The position numbers and the translations under genes were made by a program. From the NCBI GenBank assembly GCA_000507305.1, contig DF239617.1, positions 62,001-126,000 of the forward strand: DNA of 64,000 bases, read 5' to 3'. Source of the DNA: Breviolum minutum Mf 1.05b.01 (Eukaryota; Sar; Dinophyceae; Suessiales; Symbiodiniaceae). Below the pieces are notes generated by a model. The model did not search any database, was not told where the DNA came from, and saw only the letters and a list, made by a program, of their open reading frames with translations. This document shows, piece after piece, positions 11,164 through 22,467 of the stretch; the first letter of the stretch is position 1; each line of letters opens with the position of its first letter.

Positions 11164-11565
11164 AATTGTATCTAAATTTCAACCGCTGGCCCTTCAGGAA
11201 TCATTGAGTATCAAGTAGGATTTCCTCCTGGAACACTGTATTCATTTGGACTTTTTCAGGTTGGTGAATTTAGATGGAAATTTTCGTGGAGTTCATTCTT
11301 TCAGTTCACCGGGAGATGTCAAAATCTGTTGAAAATTGCTTACCAACCAGCTATTCCAACAGGCCAAATCAGGCCAACAGTTTAAAGATTTTCTGAGCGC
11401 CAGTACAATCAATAAACACCAGCCTGCTAAATGCCCTTGAATACTCGTGCAAAACCAATAATTTTTTGTATAGTTGATCTTGTTCGCCATCACTGATATC
11501 TCATCCTTTTCTATCTATATTTTTGAACGGACCTTTTGTCCAATCCTTGTTGTTTTGATCCGCAG

Positions 11566-11730
11566 TGGCATCAGGCACGGTATGATTGCAAGTTTCTGGG
11601 CGGGCAAAAGCTGTACAGCGCCACGGTCGAAATTGACAATTTGTCCATACAGGATGCAGCAAACAGAGGTCCCTTCTCTTTGTGGAGCAGGGAGACACTG
11701 ATGGAAAAAAAATACGCAGTGGACACGCTC
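11566..11730 (+). CDS. Probable exon, unrecognised protein
   Basis: Acceptor CGCAG is followed in frame by WHQARYDCKFLGGQKLYSAT, VEIDNLSIQDAANRGPFSLW and SRETLMEKKYAVDTLG. The first part loosely resembles a small beta-barrel (Tudor-like: YDCKFxGG, then a basic-acidic strand), but this is a guess. The frame ends at a stop at 11758-11760, so either a donor lies before it or this is a terminal exon. Confidence 0.5.
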
Positions 11731-11954
11731 GGGTTTATCAGATCACTTTTTGAGTTCTGAATAAGCCTTAGCTTTTGTGACACGTTTATGTAAACTTACC
11801 CAATCAGATTTTTATGGGTATATTTTCAAGAAGAGTAATTACCTTTTGACTTGTATTTGCCATTGGAACAATGTGAGAACTAAAAGCAAGAGTTGGCAGT
11901 GGATCATCTTGAGACCTCTTGGATTTTATCATGCCTGATATCGAGGTTGAGAAA

Positions 11955-12055
11955 TACCGGTAAACTAACATGGCAATGGAAAATCCACCCTTTGAAGATG
12001 TATTTCCTATTGAAAATGGGGATTTTCCATTGCCATGTTAGTTTACCAAAGGGTA
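11955..12055. repeat. Family V hairpin element
   Basis: The arms are GGTAAACTAACATGGCAATG and CATTGCCATGTTAGTTTACC, a nearly perfect 20-bp inverted repeat. The loop contains GATGTATTTCCTATTGAAAA. Confidence 0.85.
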
Positions 12056-12186
12056 AGAGTATAAACAAAGGGAACATGTGGAACGATTTTGGGGTTTGAA
12101 CTTACTAGCTGCTTAGGAACTTGCGGTGCTCAAGAATCGGATTTTTGTGGAAAAAAATTGGCTTGCCAGTTGATATAGTACTGGTA

Positions 12187-12290
12187 CCTGAAACCTGAAA
12201 CATCTGTTTATAAATGGTTGTTTCATGTTGTTTCAATTGGATGATGAACCAAATGATTACATAAAAAATGGTTGTTTAGGGTACCCGGCT
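12187..12290. repeat. Family E hairpin element
   Basis: Contains TTTATAAATGGTTGTTTC and, at the right, AAAAAATGGTTGTTTAGGGT. It lacks the central CACCAAACATCC block of the longer copies. It abuts a family D element directly. Confidence 0.6.
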
Positions 12291-12384
12291 TCCTAAAATG
12301 GTGGTACCCCCAAAACACCCCAAAATGATCATTTTTAGCAGGAAAACCCATGGTTGTTGGGTACCACCATTTTAGGAAACAACC
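12288..12384. repeat. Family D hairpin element
   Basis: The left arm CTTCCTAAAATGGTGGTACC pairs with GGTACCACCATTTTAGGAA at the right. The centre is AATGATCATTTTTAGCAGG. It joins the family E copy with no spacer. Confidence 0.8.
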
Positions 12385-12814
12385 AGGTAGAAATCCCCTA
12401 AAGGTCCGTCAAGCATAGCTCTCGTTGGGTTTTCAGCAGTTTTGATCCGCTTTACCTTCCCTACAAGTCAAGGTGGTCTTCTTGAGACGTGTCCAAAATG
12501 ACAACCAGGGTGTGGCACCCTTTGATTAGTGTCCACTGTAGGTGGTGCTTTCAAATGGTTTCAAACATTTCGGGAAGTTTCACTGGATCTTTAGGGAAGA
12601 TTTCATTAATTGTATTTTGCAAAAACGGTGTTTCAACCACCTAGGTGTCATTTCCGCTGCATGTATCATTAGGCAAGTGCTGCTCTCTAATTTCTGGTTA
12701 ATTTGTGTTGCGAACAAAATGGTGCTTTCCAACATGTTTCAACCACCACCTTTCCAGAGAATCACCAATACATTTTGACAAAAAATCACCCTCTTTTTGC
12801 GGGATGTTATCAAA

Positions 12815-12920
12815 TACTGTTGATGGAAGAAATCCTGCACCACCTGGGATGTAAAAAAGCTTGTAAATGCTGGGGTAAACTACCTATCAACTGGTGCAGG
12901 AATTCTTCCATCAACAGTAT
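12815..12920. repeat. Family B hairpin element
   Basis: TACTGTTGATGGAAGAAATC at the left pairs with GAATTCTTCCATCAACAGTA at the right. CCTGCACCA and TGGTGCAGG form inner arms. Confidence 0.85.
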
Positions 12921-13131
12921 CGACTCAACATGTTTCTCCGAAAAAAAAAGATCCCACGAAAAAACCGGCAACGAATTTGGGCCAAAAACGAACGAACGAC
13001 CCCTTTATGACTTGGTCGTTGTTGTCCAGGATTTTGATCCCTTGCGCAAGGGCTATTGTGCTGCCTCTCAGGCCAAGGGGAAAAGATCCAGTGAATGGTT
13101 TGAATGGTGACCATAGTGATTGTGAAAAAAA

Positions 13132-13233
13132 ACCTGAAGATGAACGGCTGGAACATGTCCTCATGGAGGTTTGGTTCAGATCATTTTCCTTTCTTTTGAT
13201 GGGTGATTTGTAGGTTCCATGTTGATCTTCCAG
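13132..13233. repeat. TIR element X, copy 2
   Basis: The left arm is CCTGAAGATGAACGGCTGG and the right arm is CCATGTTGATCTTCCAGG. The core runs from ACATGTCCTCATGG to GGTGATTTGTAGGTTCC. Compared with 3878-3984, the core is in the same direction while the arms are exchanged. Confidence 0.7.
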
Positions 13234-13241
13234 GGTGTATA

Positions 13242-13341
13242 TACTGTTGATGGAAGACGTCCTGCACCAGTTTCTCCCGTTATGTACAAGGTTTTATACA
13301 TCCCAGGCCCAGGTGGTGCAGGATTTCTTTCATCAACGGTG
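13242..13341. repeat. Family B hairpin element
   Basis: TACTGTTGATGGAAGACGTC at the left and GATTTCTTTCATCAACGGT at the right. It begins 9 bp after element X copy 2. Confidence 0.75.
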
Positions 13342-13424
13342 TTGAAGGTATCCTAGCAGTCATTGATCCCAGCAGTTTTGGGGTGCCTCCAATAAGATGG
13401 CCGGAAAATGGTACAATTGAACAC

Positions 13425-13527
13425 TAGGTGGTGGCAACTCAAACATTTTTTATTTTCACCCCGATCGGCGAAATTCGCTCCAATTTGACGAATATTTTTC
13501 AAATGGGTTGGTTCAACCACCAACCAG
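13425..13527 (+). mobile_element. Family A introner-like element
   Basis: Begins CTAGGTGGTGGCAACTCAAA and ends GGTTCAACCACCAACCAG. The middle CACCCCGATCGGCGAAATTC is shortened. No clear target duplication. Confidence 0.9.
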
Positions 13528-14152
13528 AGGTGATTATTTGATGTAGAGGATCATCCCAAATGGTGGTGTTAGGATCAGGGAATCCCCAGAAAAATCACCG
13601 AGAACAGATTGTTATGATTTTTTACTATCTTCCCGTGATTTCGGAAGTTTGAAAAATCACCAAGTCAACAACTTGTATCACTGAGGGATGTTGAGGGAAT
13701 TTATTTCAGTATGAATCAACCAAAAAACAACGCGGACTTTGAGTGCAAGTCATGCAAAATCAAAAAATCCAATAACCAACTTTGAGACCAAGATGCAAGA
13801 TGTTTGAATCTTTAATCTTTCAGTCCATGTGGATAGAGACTCATTCCAGCCCCACCGGATTGAGCCTCCAAACAAATTTGGGCATTTTTTTCACTGGCCA
13901 ATATCGGTTTGTGGAAAGGTGAAGACAGTGTTGACCATTCTGAACTTGAGCAAAATCGTGAGGGAAACTCAGGTTTTGTGATGACAAAAAATACAAAGCA
14001 GCAACGTTGAATCGGGTAAATAAAGTGGAAAATATTCATAGAGCCATTCACGATCTGAAATGGAGCACCCAAAGAGCACTGGGTAGATGAGGTTGGATGG
14101 AGCCACGTTGGAGATGTTTAACATTCTATAAATAATATGCGCGTAGTTATAT

Positions 14153-14242
14153 CCCATAGGACCCATATATGGTATATTTCCCTACATTTACCATAAAAAT
14201 CAACCAGATGTAGGTAAATATACCATGCATGGATCCTATGGG
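14153..14242. repeat. Family C hairpin element
   Basis: CCCATAGGACCCATATATGG pairs with CCATGCATGGATCCTATGGG. Inner arms are TATTTCCCTACAT and ATGTAGGTAAATA. Confidence 0.85.
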
Positions 14243-14329
14243 TATGTTAATCATATCTAACGAGAAACTCATAGAGGTACATATTTGTTGGGTGAATGTT
14301 ATGGAGTTTTTGAGCTTTGGATTGAAGAG

Positions 14330-15680
14330 TTGCTTCCTTGCTACTGGGTAGGTGTTCTTACTCGTCTCGGGGGACAGATCTCGTCTCAAGTGTAGGTGTG
14401 CCGTTGGGAGGAGCTTTAAAAAAGTAGATCCTATCATATAAGATCCTAATCTGTCAATAAGGCTTAGAGACCCTAAATCGCAAGGGCACACTAGCATCTG
14501 TGAGTGTCTATGCGTGTTACTGGATTCATTGGTTTACTCGTGCCGGTGCAAAGATCTCGTGCCAACTGCAGGGTCTTATGGAAGTAGATCATCAATATTA
14601 GGTTACCTACTGTAATATCTAAAATCTAATCTAAAATTTATATTTGTTACGTTTGGTGACCCAATCGCATAGGCACACCTGCATTTGTCAGCAGATATGT
14701 CACCTAGATTGTAGTTGCTTTGCTCAGAGAAGTAAAGGTGCCAACTGCATGTGTGTACCTATGGACGTAACTCATCGAATAAACGTGTCACACACATATA
14801 TGTAGTAGTTTTGTTTGTTGCGTTTACTCACCCAATCGCATAGGCACACTTACACTTGTCATGAGATATATCACCTATGTCACCTAGACTGTAGTGGTTC
14901 TTTTCTAGGAGGTAAAGGTGCCAACTGCAGGTGTGTTTATGAGTAAACATGTCGTAAATGATAGGCCATCGCCTGGCCTAGCCATTCTCTGGACCTCGTT
15001 TGAACCTCGTTTAGACCTCGTTGGGACCTCGTTTGAGTCCAGTGTCCATGCCGCCTGTGGCACCATACTCATATTGTTGCCTGCACCGCTTTCAAAGTGG
15101 TTACAACAGAGGCTTGGAAGAAGAACTGTGCAGTTTGCTTTGTCCGCCCCACTTCGCTAAATGATGTGTGGTTGGCCGCCAGATGTTTCCACCCATTGCG
15201 TGCCCGCGAAATATGTGGTGCTTGAAATATGGATTGCTGCAGGCTCTTATGCTGTGTATGATTGTAACCCACTGTTAAATTGGCCACTAACAGATAAGCG
15301 CCCCAACTGCGAGATCTTTGATGAAAGTCGGTGTGCCATTGGGGAATTGGATTTGTTATGTCTTTAATGAAGACATCTTTTGGTCGAATGCCAACTCCAA
15401 ACGACTTGCCCTTCACAAATCCAAGACGGCTGCTTAGAATTCATATCAGTATTTCGAAGGTTGATTAAGCTAGTGTGCCAGTGGGAACTGCTCCTGGATA
15501 TGCATCTGAGACATGATACTGTTTTATATTCTGGAATAGCAAATCGCAAGGGCATTGTAGATATTGATATTGCATCGTTCGCTAAATCTGACTTGGTTTC
15601 CTGCGGTGTGCCATTCGGATGAGGTGAGATCTGCTCCATTGATGTGAGATCAGTAAAATCGGTGTGCCATTGGGTTGATG
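14330..15680. repeat. Degenerate tandem array, unit about 170-190 bp
   Basis: AATCGCATAGGCACAC or close variants recur at about 14476, 14663 and 14834 (spacings 187 and 171), each followed by a GTGCCAACTGCAxG block. Weaker copies of the same words continue to about 15680. A run of GACCTCGTTTG-like words lies at 14990-15030. The array is strongly diverged. Confidence 0.55.
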
Positions 15681-17060
15681 TGAGATCTGTCCATTGATGT
15701 GAGAAAGCGCGCGCGCTCATAGCTAGAAGATTTTAGGATACCTATTTGCCTATTTGAGATATTTTCCGTGTGAAGCACACATTTGTCTATTCTACATTGA
15801 AGTATTTTTATTGTATATACATAGCTACCACTGAGATTCACAGTACTAGAAAAACTGTTTGGCAATAATTTGTCAATTTGGATGGACCTTGGAAGTCTTG
15901 GGACGTCAATTTGAAGTTAGCTGAATTCAAGTTTACAACTGCCATTTCGCTTCTCGTTTCCACCTTCAACTGAGGTGACGCGTGAAGATTATGATCAGCT
16001 CATTGAGACCTATGCTCGCGAAGACGGTGTGGTTTGTTGTGGGGAGTTTTAGGGAACAAATCTCACCTGGGCCGGGCCTTGGAAGTCATGAAAGGGACTT
16101 AATCGAACCTGAAAAAAGTGGAGTTTGGCTCTGCTCGCTTGAATAATCTTGAATGTCTGGGGAAGAATGCTGTTTACATGGACAAAATCCCATTGAAACG
16201 GTGCAACCACCAGTGTTGTTTTCGGCCAGGAGATGGTTGTATACTTAAACAGATTGCCTGCATTTCTTGCTTTCACGTTGCTTTCACGCCCTTGGCTGCA
16301 GGTATGTTCTGCTACGGAGACTTTTGTGCTGATGTGAACAAGGCCTGCTGAAACATCGCCTGCCAGTGTGAGCTGAGGAGGTTTCTGACTATGTAATTTC
16401 TTTCAATCGACAAAAAAATTGGAGCCCAGAAATCGCCAATATCAAATCACTGTTTTTTGAGAAAAGAATTCGAAATTACATTTCCAAAAATTCGGATCCG
16501 TTTTCAATCCCAAAGAGAATGTTATTGTTTATGACCTTGATTGAGATGTGAAGGTTAGCTACCAATGTGACCAAGTGACCCCCAACCGCCTTTGTAAAAC
16601 GCCAGGTCTTTGCTACGCCGAACTTGGAGAAGGACCTTTTTTTCACCCAAAAAAGCAGTGGAAATCAGTGGAAGAAGCAGTGAACATACCTGGAAGTTAT
16701 CAGCGTTTCGCTTGCGGTTTGGGGAAAATTCAACCATCAACTTGATTGAAACCCCTTAAAAACCCAGCATTTTTTTTTAGTTGCCTTTAAAAAAACATGA
16801 TAAAAATGGTACTTTCAATCCTATGTTTCCCAAGTATTCAGTTGAATCATTAAATCATTGGTCATTGATGTGAAAAATTATCCCACTTCAACTTTATAGG
16901 TTGAAAAACTGGTTGGACCCAAAAAAATCACAACTAAAATCACGTAGGAAATCGTGATGTCAGGACCCACTGGCCCAGACCAGTATGCCAGATTCTACTT
17001 CCACCATGGCGGCAAGGCTTGAGTCCTTCCTTTCCCATCATGGCGTTTTTGAGGGGTGAT

Positions 17061-17170
17061 ATATGGGGGTTTCCTAAAGTGGTGGTACCCAACAACTATG
17101 GGGTTTTCTACTAAAAATGATCATTTTTGGGGTGTTTTGGAGGTATCAACATTTAAGGAAACACCCATAT
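17061..17170. repeat. Family D hairpin element, reverse orientation
   Basis: Starts ATATGGGGGTTTCCTAAAG, has AATGATCATTTTTGGGGTG in the middle and ends AAGGAAACACCCATAT. Relative to 6979-7088 it is inverted. Confidence 0.8.
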
Positions 17171-17689
17171 GTTAAACTTCAGGGGGTGGTAATCATGAAG
17201 TGTAATCCATTTCGAGAAACTCTGGAAACCACAACATTCCAATTCTACACACCGGACAAACACCGGACCCTAGTTGAATACCATTAAAAATTCAGACGCC
17301 CCGCATTGATGTTTGTTTCATCTTAGATCTTGAGGATGTTTAAGAACTCGATGGGATGTTTTGATGGCTGCACTCGTACAACACCTCGGATCCTCGCACT
17401 CATCAAAACACCAAGCTCAACTGGTGAGGGTCAGATTTCAGCCAACGTAATTCTGAGGGTTCAGCAGTTTTTGTGTCTGAACGTTGGAAATTCATGGAAA
17501 TTCGGAGTTGGAGAAAGCTGCCAAATTCATAGAAAGGACAACAATGTAAAACACATGGAATGTCACATCAGGACAACGATGACTATTGTTGAAAGCTATC
17601 ATCATATTTGCTTTTGGTTTTGTATCAAGGAAAGGTTTCAAAGAAGGAAACAATCGCTTTCTAATCAAGCGATTCTGTCTGATTCCATG

Positions 17690-17781
17690 CCCATAGGATC
17701 CATGTATGGTATATTTACCGGCATTTATCACAAAAATCAACCATTCATGCAGGTAAATATACCATACATGGATCCTATGGG
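17690..17781. repeat. Family C hairpin element, intact
   Basis: CCCATAGGATCCATGTATGG pairs perfectly with CCATACATGGATCCTATGGG. TATATTTAC and GTAAATATA form the inner arms. This is the cleanest copy of the family. Confidence 0.9.
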
Positions 17782-18834
17782 AAGGTACCACTTCACTTTT
17801 TTTTGTTGGGGCATTGGATTGTAAATTCACTCCGGGACCCCCTCCACGACACGCTGGCGCTGCTATACCGTGTTCCCCTGGTGAGGCGAAATAAAGTTTG
17901 CCTCTCCACAGAGAAGTTTCCTGAATGGCGTTTTTAGTGGGAACATGTTGTTGCAGTGTTTTTTTGAATGCTTCTTCGAAGTGGAAGGATTTTTTGTTTG
18001 TTGTGCCCCAAAAATTAGACCTCTAAGATGGTTAATGGTTGAGGAAATCACAAATTCTAGCTAGGGAATGATAAGGATGATCCTTTTATTTCTTTTGCGG
18101 GTGAATTCCCTTGCAATCAACCACCATTTGGGGGAATCTCCAACCGGTGAGTTTTGTCACCTCCATTGCCTGTAGTTGTTTTTGTTGTTCCTCAATTTCA
18201 GTAACTTATGGCGGGAGGGCATAGCCACATAGCCACATAGTTCAAACCTTTTGGGATCTAATGTCGCCGTTGGAATGTTCCGTTCAAAAACGAGACTGAC
18301 TTCTGACTGACACCTAACTTTAAATGGTGTTTTTGTTTTTTACCTGGGTTTTCCACCACAAAAAATAGGCTGCGCCAAACAGATCACATAGGATTTATGA
18401 CCTGTTGAATCCAAGGTAAGGGTATTGGTTTAGCTGTACCATTTGCTAGCAGCTGGCGCATGAGAGTTAGGCACTGCAGACTTGAAGATTTAGCCCAAGA
18501 AATCCCCAAGGCCCGAGAAAAGCAGGTGCAAACTGATTTGAAAAATACGAGTATCACATGGTGTTGCAGTAGATAGCAATTTTGCCACTTTGTTGCCAAG
18601 TTTGCTGGCTTTGTAAAGAGAATTTATGGAGCAAGATCAACTGTAAACAGTGGTGTACATATGATTCGTTGGTGATTTGAATCATTTTGTATGTTCATTT
18701 CAAATATTTCAAGGGAACAGATGACCATTTTGACCAACTCATATGGGTTGAAACCACATATCCGGTTGAAAATTTCCCCCTGCTCTGAAACAAATCCGGT
18801 GCAAAATTTGACTAGCCAGTGTCCTTGGTAGCAA

Positions 18835-18987
18835 CACACTTCCGGCATTTTCGGCTTGCGCCCAACGTTGCCGGCTCAGGCTGAATCAATGGGAGTGGTT
18901 GGAGAGCAAGATCAGATCCAAAGTGCAGGCAGCTTTCACCGGGATCACTGATGCCGATGGGCCCCGCATCGGACATGGGACTGGAAC
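18835..18987 (+). CDS. Probable exon, unrecognised protein
   Basis: The frame reads CAQRCRLRLNQWEWLESKIR, then SKVQAAFTGITDADGPRIGH. The local GC rise and charged helix pattern support coding. A family C element follows immediately at 18988. The family is not recognised and the acceptor (GGTAG at about 18834) is tentative. Confidence 0.5.
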
Positions 18988-19080
18988 GGTACGTATATTT
19001 ACCTACATTTAATTTAAAGTTGATTTTTATTTAGTAAATTTGTAGGTAAATATACCAGTCCCATACATGGATCCTATGGG
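18988..19080. repeat. Family C hairpin element, left end eroded
   Basis: GTATATTTACCTACATTTAA pairs with GTAGGTAAATATACC. The right end CATGGATCCTATGGG is intact and the left end is not. Confidence 0.7.
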
Positions 19081-19597
19081 CAATGGGATAACTTATGGTT
19101 GGTTACGTTGGTTCGTGATCATTTGAAAAGACATCTTGGATTGAAAGCAGTAACAAGCCAACCAGTGGGTGAGTTATTTTCCACTGAAGCATGATTCGTA
19201 GATGAAAGAGAAAACTTGACAGATTTCAGTTTTGATATGAACATGTAAAAATCATCACAATAATTCTGTGATTTCTCTGATTTTTGCGTTTTATCGCTGG
19301 GAAATGTTTTTTTGGATGCGATTTGCGCATTCCTCCTGTCATCCCTGGTGCCAGAAACATCGCGTGAATCTCCTCCCGTCCTTCAAGGACCTTCTTTCGC
19401 TGCATCAGAGCCTTCGGGGGTTGGATAGTTACCCCCCCGAAATTTGATATTTAGATACCAAACATGATGGTTTTTAAAAATGTCATCTCCGGCTTCAAAT
19501 ATGATAATTTTATATATTTTGGGGATACAATTTTAGTTTTCGGGGGTGGATATCATTTATCCAATTTTGGAATTTGCTAGATCCATTGAAGCATTTG

Positions 19598-19711
19598 TAC
19601 TGTTGATGGTTCAGGAATCCCAAACAAACACCTGGGATGGTGCTAAAACCCTGTAAATAATGCGATAAACTACCAACCTCAACTGATGCAGGATTTCTTC
19701 CATCAACAGTA
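19598..19711. repeat. Family B hairpin element
   Basis: TACTGTTGATGGTTCAGGAA at the left and TTCTTCCATCAACAGTA at the right. The internal CTGTAAATAATGCGATAAAC is shared with the other B copies. Confidence 0.85.
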
Positions 19712-19782
19712 TTTCCGAAAATTATGAGCAAGATCACCATTGGTTTTCATGTTCTTTGCCATTTGTTCATGTGTTTTGGGTA

Positions 19783-19975
19783 ACAGATACAGATGTACAG
19801 TAATATTGCTGAAGGGAGTTCGAACACCACTTGGCCTTTGGGCAATTTCCATAGTGACCAGACTGCCCACCAAAAGGTTGTTTTGGGATCTCCTGGAGTC
19901 CCATTGCAACCCAACAGAAACCCTGCTTAAATTGCAGAAATTCAGCCCAAAGATGGCCAAAACAATCTGGAATTT
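19783..19975 (+). CDS. Possible exon, unrecognised protein
   Basis: The open frame reads YRCTVILLKGVRTPLGLWAI, SIVTRLPTKRLFWDLLESHC and TETLLKLQKFSPKMAK. The hydrophobic-basic pattern could be coding, but neither splice site is secure. Confidence 0.35.
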
Positions 19976-20136
19976 CTAGTAACTTAATGAAACATCTTTC
20001 AAATCCCCACCTTTTCCCGCGAGTATATCCGAGTCCAATTCCTACTCCCTACTCCCTGGAGGGTATCATTTGCTACAAGATTCCATACCTTTACCCAGAC
20101 TGTGATGTAAGTTACCCAACCTCCATTTAGCTGCAG

Positions 20137-20187
20137 GATATGGATCGCAGCAATTGCGGTCACATCACCAAGAATCAGTTCTTCCGG
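20137..20187 (+). CDS. EF-hand-like exon
   Basis: Acceptor CTGCAG and donor CGG|GTAGGG bracket DMDRSNCGHITKNQFFR exactly in frame. The loop D-x-D-x-S-N-x-G-x-I-T resembles an EF-hand calcium-binding loop, but the twelfth position is Gln rather than Glu, so calcium binding is uncertain. It probably belongs to the same gene as the exons at 20947 and 21195. Confidence 0.6.
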
Positions 20188-20271
20188 GTAGGGACCCCAC
20201 CTCCCCGGGAGGGGGTTGAAAGTTGCCAAGCAAATGGAATGGATAAATGGATAGTCAGGAAAGTCCTGGAA

Positions 20272-20324
20272 TTTGTTGTTGTTGTTGTTGTGTTCGTGGT
20301 TGTTGTTGTTGTTGTTGTTGTTGT
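20272..20324 (+). repeat. (GTT)n microsatellite
   Basis: A GTT tract broken once by GTGTTCGTGGTT, read on the + strand. Confidence 0.9.
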
Positions 20325-20411
20325 CGTCCTGTTTTTCAATGCGACTCTTGCAGATTGCAGGGGGAAAATTGCCAGAAAAACATGCGGGAGGTTTCTGCAT
20401 GTTGACCCCAA

Positions 20412-20428
20412 AGACACTTTGGCTCAAG
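20412..20428 (+). other. Possible relict of the dinoflagellate spliced leader
   Basis: AGACACTTTGGCTCAAG matches 15 of the last 17 bases of the dinoflagellate spliced leader (AGCCATTTTGGCTCAAG, as known for the group). Genomic relicts of this leader mark retroposed mRNAs. A chance match inside an intron or exon is possible. Confidence 0.3.
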
Positions 20429-20946
20429 CCAATTTGCGGTACCACATGGCTGGTGCTCTAGACCAAAAATGGAACAATGCTTTGGATGATCCTCTTACCT
20501 TTTGAATTGCATTTGTTTAAGGGTTGATGATTGTGTGCTTTCTCATGGGATGGACTAAGAGCTGAGCTCTGGAGCTGAAGGATGGCGCAGCATGGCGCAC
20601 CATACAAGGGGAAAAGCCCCTTCAGCATGCTGTCCGTGGAGGACTGTGTCAGAAACTTAGTTCGCGTGTTTTAAGACCAATAAAGCTCAAGAATTGCATA
20701 CATCTGGGTGAACTTCTGTATAGAATGCCACAAGACTGCCAATGTTCCACAGTTTTCCTGTTTGCTGCAATGGCATGCAATGGTATGAAATAGTTGCCCC
20801 AGATACATGTTTACAGACTTGAGGGACACAACTGGCAAGAACACTCGTATCTTCACCATCTATTGTGAATCAGATCCCAAAACGGATTCGTATGTTCAAA
20901 AACACCTTCAATCCACCCAAACTCACCATCCTCTTCGGTCACTCAG

Positions 20947-20994
20947 GTGTCCCATGTGGCAAAACAAGTGCTGGGACCTTTGGGTACTGAGAAG
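20947..20994 (+). CDS. Probable exon, unrecognised protein
   Basis: Acceptor CTCAG and donor AAG|GTGACC frame VSHVAKQVLGPLGTEK. It is short but has clean boundaries. Confidence 0.5.
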
Positions 20995-21194
20995 GTGACC
21001 CTGTTCAATGCTTTAGGGTGCCTTGGTCGCCTTAGTCATTTCTGCATCAGAACTTTTACATCTTATAGCTGGGGTTCTAAAATCTACATATTCCATGCAT
21101 ATGCTACCATGCTTACGAGATATGATCCAATTTTTTTTGGGGGGTTATACCACCAGCTGCCAAAGTTCAATAGGTCATCCCCCGGTGCCTGGTA

Positions 21195-21350
21195 GATTGG
21201 ATTTCCCCAAGACTCGGGAGATAGCCGATTGGGGAACTGCGGAACCCAAGATCAGAGACAGCTTGGTGTGGTTGAAGCCAGATGTTTCCAGACTTATCAA
21301 AACATTGTTTGAAGATGTGGCCAATGGCTATCGGATAAGAAGTTATGAAG
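21195..21350 (+). CDS. Probable exon of the EF-hand-type gene
   Basis: The frame reads RLDFPKTREIADWGTAEPKI, RDSLVWLKPDVSRLIKTLFE and DVANGYRIRSYE. The donor TATGAAG|GTTGTT is good; the acceptor GGTAG is tentative. The helix-rich sequence with alternating charges is convincing coding. The family is not recognised with certainty; it resembles linker segments of alveolate EF-hand proteins. Confidence 0.55.
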
Positions 21351-21534
21351 GTTGTTCATGAAGATGCAGGCATTTCCATGCATTTCATGGCTCTTCTTGG
21401 ATTGCTCCAACAGAAATCTGTCAGCCCACAAAATTAACCATTGGAAGTTGAATCATAGAAAAATATGTGGCAAAGGAATCCTGTTAGGATTTTGAGTTGC
21501 CATTTTGGGATCCCGGGATCCCACGAATCCTCCC

Positions 21535-21609
21535 ATGTCGCTGCGCAGCCTTGGAAGGCGTTGTTTGGCAGAGGACGTTTCAGCCTCGTCACCAATACCT
21601 GCATTTCCC
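21535..21609 (+). CDS. MoeA-like exon 1 (of those visible)
   Basis: Encodes MSLRSLGRRCLAEDVSAS then SPIPAFP, the A-x-GR-x-LAEDV motif of subdomain III. The donor is CCC|GTTGCT. The ATG here is in frame but unlikely to be the real initiator. Confidence 0.85.
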
Positions 21610-22430
21610 GTTGCTTGGAAGGACGAAACCGTGGAATGATGAAAAAACAGGAAGTGCCCTTCTTCAAGAAGCAGCCATAGAATATCGCATACTGGATTTT
21701 ATGGCAAGATAGGAATAATAATAAGAATTTGATATAATAAATCACTGCTTATTTTTGGAATCGCCGAATGAAGGTTCATCTTCTGAGCAAAGGTCTGAAT
21801 TGATTCTGAGGAATCACGGAGTTCAACAAAAGCAATAATCCGGAGTCTTTCGCATGGACCATTTTTGCGGGGTGAGATGTTGCAGACTGTTCGCTTGGTG
21901 GGTACACTAGGGGATGGACATCAAGCCAGTAGTGGTTTGTACATCCCTATCAGTATTGCAGACACACAGGCCGAAACAACCATTCTCCATTTTCCAGAAA
22001 CAGCCGGCTATGACTTTGACGTATTTCATCTTGGTGGTGGTTTCAAATCATTTTGTTATTTTCACCGCGATAACTTGGGGAAATGATGCAATTTGACGAG
22101 CATATTTTTCAAATGGGTTGAAACCAGCAACTAGATTACTTTCCTTGATTTTTTGTTTGGGTGGGTTGTACTTGATTCCATAAACTGAATCTTCACAAGA
22201 AAAAATTGTACATCCTTGTCATGCATTGACAGGCGGACCATTCTCCATTTTTGAAGTGTTTCGTTTTGAGGCTTCTATCATGGATGGCTTTGCCGTTTGC
22301 TCTCGCGATGGTATTGGCACTTTTCCAGTGGATGCGGATGCTTTTGCTGGTGGCAAAGATGAGGGACCTTTACGACCAGGAGATGTGTAGAACCAACAGA
22401 CCTCCTTTTTTTTTTTTGTTGTTGTTGTGG

Positions 22431-22467
<37 letters not shown>

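Larger units (their letters stand above)
13528..18834. other. Long stretch with only doubtful coding signal
   Basis: It contains family C elements (14153-14242, 17690-17781), a family D element (17061-17170) and a degenerate tandem array (14330-15680). Open frames at 16118-16351 (cysteine-rich), 16548-16745 and 17330-17540 might contain exons, but none has a recognisable domain or paired splice sites that I can defend. Confidence 0.4.
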
